This document shows positions 24,410-28,733 of a stretch of 28,733 nucleotides of DNA, piece by piece; within the stretch, counting starts at the first letter, position 1; each line of letters begins with the position of its first letter. This stretch comes from Oceanococcus sp041619555 (GTDB lineage Bacteria > Pseudomonadota > Gammaproteobacteria > Nevskiales > Oceanococcaceae), in the NCBI GenBank assembly GCA_041619555.1, contig JBFKDQ010000049.1:1-28733 (forward strand). The letters are read 5' to 3'. A model generated the notes under the pieces. The model was given only the letters and a program-made list of their open reading frames with translations, was not told where the DNA came from and did no database searches. The position numbers and the translations under genes are program-made.

Positions 24410-25554
24410 ATTCAGGCTTCCCCCCCGATTCGGTGGGCCTGGTTGCCGCACGGACGCTGAGTTTCGATGCGCCCCTGGCCCTGGACTGCGGCCGCAGCCT
24501 GGACCGCTATGACCTGGTCATCGAAACCTACGGCGAGCTCAATGCCGCGCGCGACAATGCGGTGCTGATCTGCCATGCCCTGTCGGGCGATCATCACGCG
24601 GCCGGCTACCACAGCGCCGAGGATCGCAAGCCGGGCTGGTGGGATTCCTGCATCGGTCCGGGAAAACCCATCGACACCCGGCGATTTTTCGTCGTCAGCC
24701 TCAATAATCTGGGCGGCTGCTCCGGCTCCACCGGCCCCGGCAGCCTGCGGCCGGACGGCAGCGGGCACTGGGGACCGGATTTCCCCATCCTCACCGTGCG
24801 CGACTGGGTGCGCTCCCAGCAGGCTCTGATGCAGGCGCTCGAGATTGAACAGTGGGCCGCCGTCATCGGAGGCAGCCTCGGCGGCATGCAGGCGCTGCAG
24901 TGGAGCATCGACTACCCGGACAAGCTGCGCCATTGCGTCGCCATTGCCGCCGCGCCGCGGCTCTCCACCCAGAATATCGCCTTCAACGAGGTGGCCCGCC
25001 AGGCCATCCTGAGCGACCCGGAATTCCATGGCGGGCGGTATGCCGAACAAGGCACGGTGCCGGCGCGCGGCCTGATGCTGGCACGCATGCTCGGCCACAT
25101 CACGTATCTGTCCGATAACGCCATGGACGACAAATTCGGCCGTGAATTGATCTCCGGCGCACCGCAATTCACTTTCGAGCCGGAATTTCAGGTCGAAAGC
25201 TACCTGCGCTATCAGGGCACCAGCTTCATCGAGCGCTTCGACGCCAACACCTATCTGCTGATGACCAAGGCGCTGGATTATTTCGACCCGGCGCGCGAGT
25301 TCGATGGCGATCTGGCGCGGGCTTTTGCCGGCACCCGCGCCCGCTTCCTGCTCATCGCCTTCACCCGCGACTGGCGTTTCTCGCCGCAGCGCTCGCGTGA
25401 ATTGATGCGCGCCCTGATGCAGGCCGGCCGGCCGGTCAGCTACGCCTGCATCGACAGCCCGCTGGGACATGATGATTTTCTCGTACCGGTGCCGGACTAT
25501 CTGGCGGTGTTCGGTCAGTACATGCAGGCGATCGCCCAGGAGTGCGGCCAATGA
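24406..25554 (+). CDS. metX: Homoserine O-acyltransferase (MetX family)
   Basis: MetX activates homoserine for methionine synthesis by transferring an acetyl or succinyl group from its CoA ester. The 382 residues form an alpha/beta hydrolase with the nucleophile Ser157 in the elbow IGGSLGGMQALQW, Asp322 in FTRDWRFSP and His355 in LGHDDFL. Other family marks are NLGGCSGSTGP and FEPEFQVESYLRYQG. Acetyl versus succinyl preference cannot be settled from these motifs; in gammaproteobacteria MetX next to MetW is often a succinyltransferase. It overlaps yggT and metW by ATGA at both ends, so the three are translationally coupled. No SAM riboswitch is seen upstream. Confidence 0.95.
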   Translation: MNSGFPPDSVGLVAARTLSFDAPLALDCGRSLDRYDLVIETYGELNAARDNAVLICHALSGDHHAAGYHSAEDRKPGWWDSCIGPGKPIDTRRFFVVSLNNLGGCSGSTGPGSLRPDGSGHWGPDFPILTVRDWVRSQQALMQALEIEQWAAVIGGSLGGMQALQWSIDYPDKLRHCVAIAAAPRLSTQNIAFNEVARQAILSDPEFHGGRYAEQGTVPARGLMLARMLGHITYLSDNAMDDKFGRELISGAPQFTFEPEFQVESYLRYQGTSFIERFDANTYLLMTKALDYFDPAREFDGDLARAFAGTRARFLLIAFTRDWRFSPQRSRELMRALMQAGRPVSYACIDSPLGHDDFLVPVPDYLAVFGQYMQAIAQECGQ

Positions 25555-26147
25555 ACCCGGAATTCGCCATCATCAGTGAATGGATCGAACCCGGCAGCCG
25601 GGTGCTGGATCTGGGCTGTGGCGATGGCACCCTGCTGAAATACCTGCAGGAAAAAAACCAGGTCCAGGGCTACGGCCTGGAACTGGAGGTCGGCAATGTC
25701 GCCGCCTGCCTGCAAAAAGGCGTGAACGCGATCCAGACCGATCTCAACCTGGGGCTTGCGGAATTCTCCGACCAGCAATTCGACTACGTGCTGATGACCC
25801 AGGCCCTGCAGGTGATGAAACGGCCGGACCTGCTGCTGGCGGAAATGCTGCGTCTGGGCCGTCGCAGCATCGTCACCTTCCCCAATTTCGGCCACTGGAG
25901 CATCCGCCTGCAGTTGCTGCTCGGCGGACGCATGCCGCGCACGCGCAATCTGCCGGCCCAGTGGTACGACACCAAGAACATCCATCTGTGCACGCTGAAA
26001 GACTTCGAGAACCTGTGCGCCGAGCGGCAGCTCAGGATCCTGCGGCGCAGCGTCACCGATGCCCGCCACCGCGACAGCCTGGCGGCCAGAACCTGTCCCA
26101 ATCTGTCCGCCCGTCTGGGCCTTTACATGCTGGCAAAACCCGAATGA
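25551..26147 (+). CDS. metW: Methionine biosynthesis protein MetW
   Basis: MetW is a small class I methyltransferase-like protein that accompanies MetX in many proteobacteria and appears to be needed for full homoserine acylation. The 198 residues start with the SAM-type motif VLDLGCGDGTLL (18-29) and contain YVLMTQALQVMKRP and VTFPNFGHWSIRLQL, with NLPAQWYDTKNIHLCT, all typical of MetW. Whether it methylates anything is unknown. The start ATG overlaps the metX stop, and its own stop overlaps the next gene's start. Confidence 0.95.
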   Translation: MNPEFAIISEWIEPGSRVLDLGCGDGTLLKYLQEKNQVQGYGLELEVGNVAACLQKGVNAIQTDLNLGLAEFSDQQFDYVLMTQALQVMKRPDLLLAEMLRLGRRSIVTFPNFGHWSIRLQLLLGGRMPRTRNLPAQWYDTKNIHLCTLKDFENLCAERQLRILRRSVTDARHRDSLAARTCPNLSARLGLYMLAKPE

Positions 26148-26581
26148 AGATCTTCTTCCTGATCGCCGTGTTGTTCAGCCTGGCCTGCGGCAACGCCCAG
26201 GCCGAACAGGTGCTGGAATCTGGCGACTACCGCCTGCACTACATCGCCATGGTCAGCAGCGAGCTGAGCCCGGAAGTGGCGCAGGCCTACGGCATCCGCC
26301 GCAGCCGCAACATCGGCATCGTGGTGCTCAACCTGCAGCATGTGGCGACGCCGCTGCTCAGCCAGTCGGCCCAGGTCAGCGGCCGGATCCGCAACCTGAT
26401 CGGTCAGGAACGCCTGGAGGAGTTGCGCATGATCGAGGAGCAGGATGCCCGCTACTGGATCGCCAGCTTCGACTTCTCGCACCTGGAAACCATGCGTTTT
26501 GAATTCAGCGTCGATCCTGAAGGCTCCGCGCCCCCTTTCGTGCTGAAATTCTCGCAGCAGTTCTATACGCCGGGGCGCTAA
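26144..26581 (+). CDS. DUF4426 secreted protein
   Basis: The 145-residue product begins with a Sec signal peptide (MKIFFLIAVLFSLACGNAQA, cleavage near residue 20). Cys15 lies inside the hydrophobic core but lacks a clear lipobox. The mature part, beginning EQVLESGDYRLHYIAMVSSE and with RRSRNIGIVVLNL and FSQQFYTPG, matches the DUF4426 family, which regularly follows metW in pseudomonads. No function is assigned. It is coupled to metW by an ATGA overlap and is the last gene of the run; its stop is six bases from the stop of the convergent TerB-like gene. Confidence 0.88.
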   Translation: MKIFFLIAVLFSLACGNAQAEQVLESGDYRLHYIAMVSSELSPEVAQAYGIRRSRNIGIVVLNLQHVATPLLSQSAQVSGRIRNLIGQERLEELRMIEEQDARYWIASFDFSHLETMRFEFSVDPEGSAPPFVLKFSQQFYTPGR

Positions 26582-26587
26582 GGCCGC

Positions 26588-27031
26588 TCAGGCTTCGGCT
26601 ACCGCCAGCTTGGTCCGGATGAAATCGGCATGTGACAGATACAGCATGTCGGCGATGCGCCGCATGGTGTGCTCCTCATACTGATCCAGCACGCCGTCGG
26701 CATGCGCCACACGCCATAGCGCGGCAAGCAGCTCGCGTTTTTCCTCCCGCGTGGCCTGGGTATTGAACACTCGGACATAAGGGCTCAGGCAGGTGCTGTC
26801 GGCATGTTCGGCCTCGGCCGCCGCCAGCAGCTCGCCCGCCGCCTGCTCCGAGAGGCCGAACTGCGCGCTCAGACTGGCGCGGATGGTGGCCAGCTCCGGC
26901 TCCGCCAGGGCGAAATCCGCCCTGGCGATTTCCAGCAACAGCACGGCAGCCGCCAGACGACGCTGGGCCGCTGGGTCCTGCGCCGCGGTGTCCTCACCCA
27001 GCCATTTCTTCAGCAGGGCTGCAAGCTTCAT
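26588..27031 (-). CDS. TerB-like protein
   Basis: The 147-residue helical protein carries a TerB-type domain with the paired acidic motifs ARADFALAEPELA (about 36-48) and AHADGVLDQYEE (about 109-120), which bind a divalent metal in family members, and an N-terminal MKLAALLKKWLGED helix. TerB domains occur in tellurite-resistance and envelope-stress systems, but single-domain proteins like this are widespread and mostly uncharacterised. No other ter gene is nearby, so tellurite resistance should not be assumed. Its ATG overlaps the stop of the upstream outer-membrane gene (TGATG), so it depends on translation of that gene. Confidence 0.85.
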   Translation of the reverse strand: MKLAALLKKWLGEDTAAQDPAAQRRLAAAVLLLEIARADFALAEPELATIRASLSAQFGLSEQAAGELLAAAEAEHADSTCLSPYVRVFNTQATREEKRELLAALWRVAHADGVLDQYEEHTMRRIADMLYLSHADFIRTKLAVAEA

Positions 27032-27744
27032 CAGAAGCCAAAACCTGTGCGCAGGCTGTAACCGGTGTTATCCCCGGTTTTTTCCGCTTCCACCGTCAGC
27101 TGCAAGACCACCAGATTGATCTTCAGGCCGGCGTACAGCTTGGTGGCGTAGACATCCTGTTTCTCCAGCAACACCGCATCCGGGCTGGCCACACCCCAGA
27201 GTCGGCCGATGCCGGCATACGGGGTCAGCACCACGAAGCCCTTGGAAACGGAAAGATCCAGGCCTCGGGTATTGAAATCCAGATTGTCCGCGCCCTCCAC
27301 CTGGGTATAGCTGGCACGCAAGCCCACCGCCGGCGTCGCCACCCCGCCATCGACGATGGCGTAACGCAGTTCCCCGCCCAGCACCCGCACATTGCTGGTC
27401 GGCGACTCGGCAACGAAAGCGCCGACATCCAGCCCGGCCAGCAAACCCTTGCCGATCCCCACGCCGATCATCGGCAGATGGGTGATCCGATCGCCATTCG
27501 CGCGAAAAAAAGCATCCGGGTTTTCGGTTTCGCTGTAACTCGCAAACGCATTGACATGAAAACCCAGCACGCCCATCGGCTCCGCCGACTGCAAGGGCTT
27601 GAAATTGAAGGCCGCGGTGAGATCTTCGCTGACCAGGCGCAGATCATTCTGGTTCGCCCCTGCACGGGCAACACCCACATCATCCGCCGCCATCGCCACA
27701 CCGCTGGCCAAGAGCAGGCCAAAACCCAAACAGGTTTTTTTCAT
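27031..27744 (-). CDS. Putative outer-membrane beta-barrel protein
   Basis: I do not recognise a named family. The 237-residue product has a Sec signal peptide (MKKTCLGFGLLLASGVAMA, cleavage near 19). The mature chain is built of short alternating hydrophobic/polar strands with Gly and Tyr (PMGVLGFHVNAFASYSE, LYAGLKINLVVLQLTVEAE) and ends in phenylalanine (YSLRTGFGF), the usual signal for outer-membrane insertion. That suggests an 8- to 12-stranded barrel. AAGGA lies eight bases before the ATG. It is followed, with a one-base stop/start overlap, by a cytoplasmic TerB-like gene. Upstream on the minus strand is a TAGAAT -10-like element (complement of 27809-27814), close to the first REP copy. 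Confidence 0.8.
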   Translation of the reverse strand: MKKTCLGFGLLLASGVAMAADDVGVARAGANQNDLRLVSEDLTAAFNFKPLQSAEPMGVLGFHVNAFASYSETENPDAFFRANGDRITHLPMIGVGIGKGLLAGLDVGAFVAESPTSNVRVLGGELRYAIVDGGVATPAVGLRASYTQVEGADNLDFNTRGLDLSVSKGFVVLTPYAGIGRLWGVASPDAVLLEKQDVYATKLYAGLKINLVVLQLTVEAEKTGDNTGYSLRTGFGF

Positions 27745-27830
27745 TGCAAATCCTTGTAGACAAACATTGCCGACCAGCGCCAGTTCATACGCGCCGGGTT
27801 AAATGCGCATTCTAGCGATTCAGGGGGGAT

Positions 27831-27862
27831 GTTGGGGTGCGCTGCGCTTACCCCAACCTACG
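27831..27862 (-). repeat. REP element copy A (GTAG-headed, minus orientation)
   Basis: The 32-base unit reads on the minus strand as CGTAG head, then arms GTTGGGGT and ACCCCAAC around a short central segment. It is identical over all 32 bases to copy B. Confidence 0.93.
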
Positions 27863-27904
27863 CCGCTGCCGCGAACATGGGGGATTGGGGCGGAGGGGGT
27901 TCTT

Positions 27905-27936
27905 GTTGGGGTGCGCTGCGCTTACCCCAACCTACG
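27905..27936 (-). repeat. REP element copy B (minus orientation)
   Basis: It is identical to copy A and separated from it by 42 bases. It forms an inverted pair with copy C across 43 bases, like a BIME. Confidence 0.93.
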
Positions 27937-27979
27937 GATGTTTGTGTTGCTTGCGGTGGCCGGTCTGGACACCGGAATA

Positions 27980-28011
27980 CGTAGGTTGGGGTGAGCAAAG
28001 CGAACCCCAAC
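27980..28011 (+). repeat. REP element copy C (plus orientation)
   Basis: CGTAG head, GTTGGGGT and ACCCCAAC arms; differs from A/B at four of the central bases. It lies 91 bases before the transposase start. Confidence 0.93.
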
Positions 28012-28016
28012 ATCAT

Positions 28017-28060
28017 CCCAATCCAACACCACCGCAATCCCAATCCAACACCACCGCAAT
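28017..28060 (+). repeat. 22-base tandem repeat, two perfect units
   Basis: Units at 28017-28038 and 28039-28060 are identical (CCCAATCCAACACC followed by ACCGCAAT). A degenerate third start, CCCAACCCAACCCC, follows. It fills the space between REP copy C and the transposase leader. Confidence 0.9.
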
Positions 28061-28102
28061 CCCAACCCAACCCCATCCCCCCAATAACCACGGTCAATCC
28101 CC

Positions 28103-28663
28103 ATGCACTACCGACGCACCCGCATCCCCGGCGGCACCTATTTCTTCACCGTCAACCTCCATGACCGGCGGCAAGACCTGCTGACGCGGCACGTCGACGC
28201 CCTGCGCGACGCTGTCCGCACGGTCCATCGGCGCCATCCGTTCGACATCATCGCCTGGGTCGTGCTTCCCGACCATCTGCACGCGATCTGGGCGCTGCCG
28301 CCGCAAGACGCCGACTACTCCACCCGGTGGATGCTGATCAAAAGCGGCTTTTCCCGCCGCATCTCAAGCTCGGAACCACGTACAAGCAGCCGCAAGGCCA
28401 AGGGGGAACGCGGCATCTGGCAACGGCGATTCTGGGAACATCTGATCCGGGATGAGCGGGATCTGCAAAACCACAGGGACTACGTGCACTTCAACCCGGT
28501 CAAGCACGGGCTGGTCGACACCGCATCAAGCTGGCCGTGGTCATCCATCCACCGATCGATCCGGCAAGGCGAAGTGGCGCCCGACTGGGCATCGACCTGC
28601 GATGCGGGCTTGGGAGGAGCAGGGGAAGCGGGGGTTGATGTTGGGGTTCGCTTGGGGGGTTGA
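28103..28663 (+). CDS. REP-associated tyrosine transposase (RAYT)
   Basis: RAYTs are single-strand DNA nucleases of the HUH/Y1 class that recognise GTAG-headed REP hairpins. The 186-residue protein has the RAYT opening YRRTRIPGGTYFFTVNL, the HUH motif LPDHLHAIW (His58 and His60), RGIWQRRFWEHLIRDE, and the nucleophile Tyr127 in HRDYVHFNPVKHGLV, followed by SWPWSSIHR. These features are intact, so it is probably functional. The C-terminal tail from about residue 168 is glycine-rich, and its last nine residues are encoded by a partial REP (28634-28653), so the native end of the gene has probably been replaced. No clear ribosome site precedes the ATG at 28103. Confidence 0.93.
   Translation: MHYRRTRIPGGTYFFTVNLHDRRQDLLTRHVDALRDAVRTVHRRHPFDIIAWVVLPDHLHAIWALPPQDADYSTRWMLIKSGFSRRISSSEPRTSSRKAKGERGIWQRRFWEHLIRDERDLQNHRDYVHFNPVKHGLVDTASSWPWSSIHRSIRQGEVAPDWASTCDAGLGGAGEAGVDVGVRLGG
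28634..28653 (-). repeat. Truncated REP copy inside the 3' end of the RAYT gene
   Basis: The 20 bases GTTGATGTTGGGGTTCGCTT recur exactly at 28659-28678, 25 bases further on, where they lead into REP copy D. The first copy stops after the left arm and centre, and encodes the last residues of the RAYT. Confidence 0.85.
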
Positions 28664-28664
28664 T

Positions 28665-28696
28665 GTTGGGGTTCGCTTTGGTCACCCCAACCTACG
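28665..28696 (-). repeat. REP element copy D (minus orientation)
   Basis: A complete 32-base unit differing from copy C by one base when inverted. It begins two bases after the RAYT stop codon. An 11-base fragment of the same repeat (CGAACCCCAAC) follows at 28702-28712. Confidence 0.92.
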
Positions 28697-28733
28697 AACT
28701 ACGAACCCCAACACACCCCCAACGCCCCCCAAA

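Larger units (their letters stand above)
27745..28102. other. Repeat-rich gap between the beta-barrel gene and the transposase
   Basis: This 358-base stretch holds no gene. It contains three full REP copies (27831-27862, 27905-27936, 27980-28011), a 22-base tandem repeat (28017-28060) with a degenerate third unit rich in CCCAA, and GGGGATTGGGGCGG-like G runs near 27880-27900. Confidence 0.8.
27980..28696 (+). mobile_element. RAYT gene bracketed by inverted REP copies (REP/RAYT unit)
   Basis: A REP-associated tyrosine transposase gene is flanked by copy C in plus orientation and copy D in minus orientation. Their repeat units are 31/32 identical as inverted repeats. RAYTs are thought to be domesticated IS200/IS605 relatives that spread REP sequences. 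No left or right ends of a complete insertion sequence and no target-site duplication are visible. Confidence 0.75.

Noticed and set aside
22706..24451. A 581-residue minus-strand frame over proC and yggT.
   Set aside because: It overlaps two well-supported genes and part of ilvA, and its product is a low-complexity string.
26588..27031. Calling a tellurite-resistance locus from the TerB-like gene.
   Set aside because: No terA, terC, terD or terZ is present; stand-alone TerB domains are common and not evidence of tellurite resistance.
27831..28011. Three 32-base repeats with gaps of 42 and 43 bases could be taken for a short CRISPR array.
   Set aside because: Copies occur in both orientations, one differs at four positions, the unit is a hairpin with a GTAG head, and the neighbour is a RAYT gene rather than cas genes.

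Overview
The window looks like a chromosomal segment of a GC-rich gammaproteobacterium. Support comes from the 6S RNA lying between zapA and the 5-formyltetrahydrofolate cyclo-ligase gene, the proC-yggT-metX-metW-DUF4426 block also seen in Pseudomonas-type genomes, a SohB protease, and a groESL promoter that joins an RpoH-type promoter to a CIRCE operator. The last feature occurs in some Xanthomonadales and betaproteobacteria. Genus and species cannot be fixed from the sequence alone. Most genes are compact housekeeping or stress genes, with several stop/start overlaps.

Layout. 1-870: groES and the 5' part of groL on the minus strand, with their heat-shock control region. 906-1673: an orphan type IV pilin accessory-like membrane protein (minus). 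1850-3213: a FadI-like thiolase with a strong terminator, followed by a second, orphan terminator at 3355-3397. 3527-6862: two unrelated sodium/amino-acid symporters (SNF and AGCS families). 6865-10972: hemH, sohB, a PEBP-family gene and a DegQ-like protease, the last with a possible sigma-E promoter. 11036-13174: egtB-egtD, an ergothioneine pair. 13266-15140: a TIGR02449-type coiled coil, zapA, 6S RNA, the formyl-THF cyclo-ligase and an EVE-domain protein.

15195-21369 is the most distinctive protein-coding part. Two cyclic-di-GMP phosphodiesterase-type proteins are transcribed divergently from a 295-base gap. One has a decayed EAL domain, a receiver domain and an intact EAL domain. The other is a 1283-residue membrane protein with about 14 beta-propeller repeats, a Y_Y_Y domain, a degenerate GGDEF domain and an intact EAL domain. 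Together they suggest one soluble phospho-input and one periplasmic-input arm lowering c-di-GMP.

21343-26581: ilvA (minus, overlapping the preceding gene tail-to-tail), then the amino-acid run proC, yggT, metX, metW and a DUF4426 lipoprotein-sized secreted protein, three of whose junctions are ATGA overlaps. 26588-27744: a TerB-like protein and a putative outer-membrane beta-barrel, coupled on the minus strand. 27831-28733: a REP-associated tyrosine transposase (RAYT) with its family of 32-base GTAG-headed REP sequences. One copy has been copied into the 3' end of the transposase gene itself.
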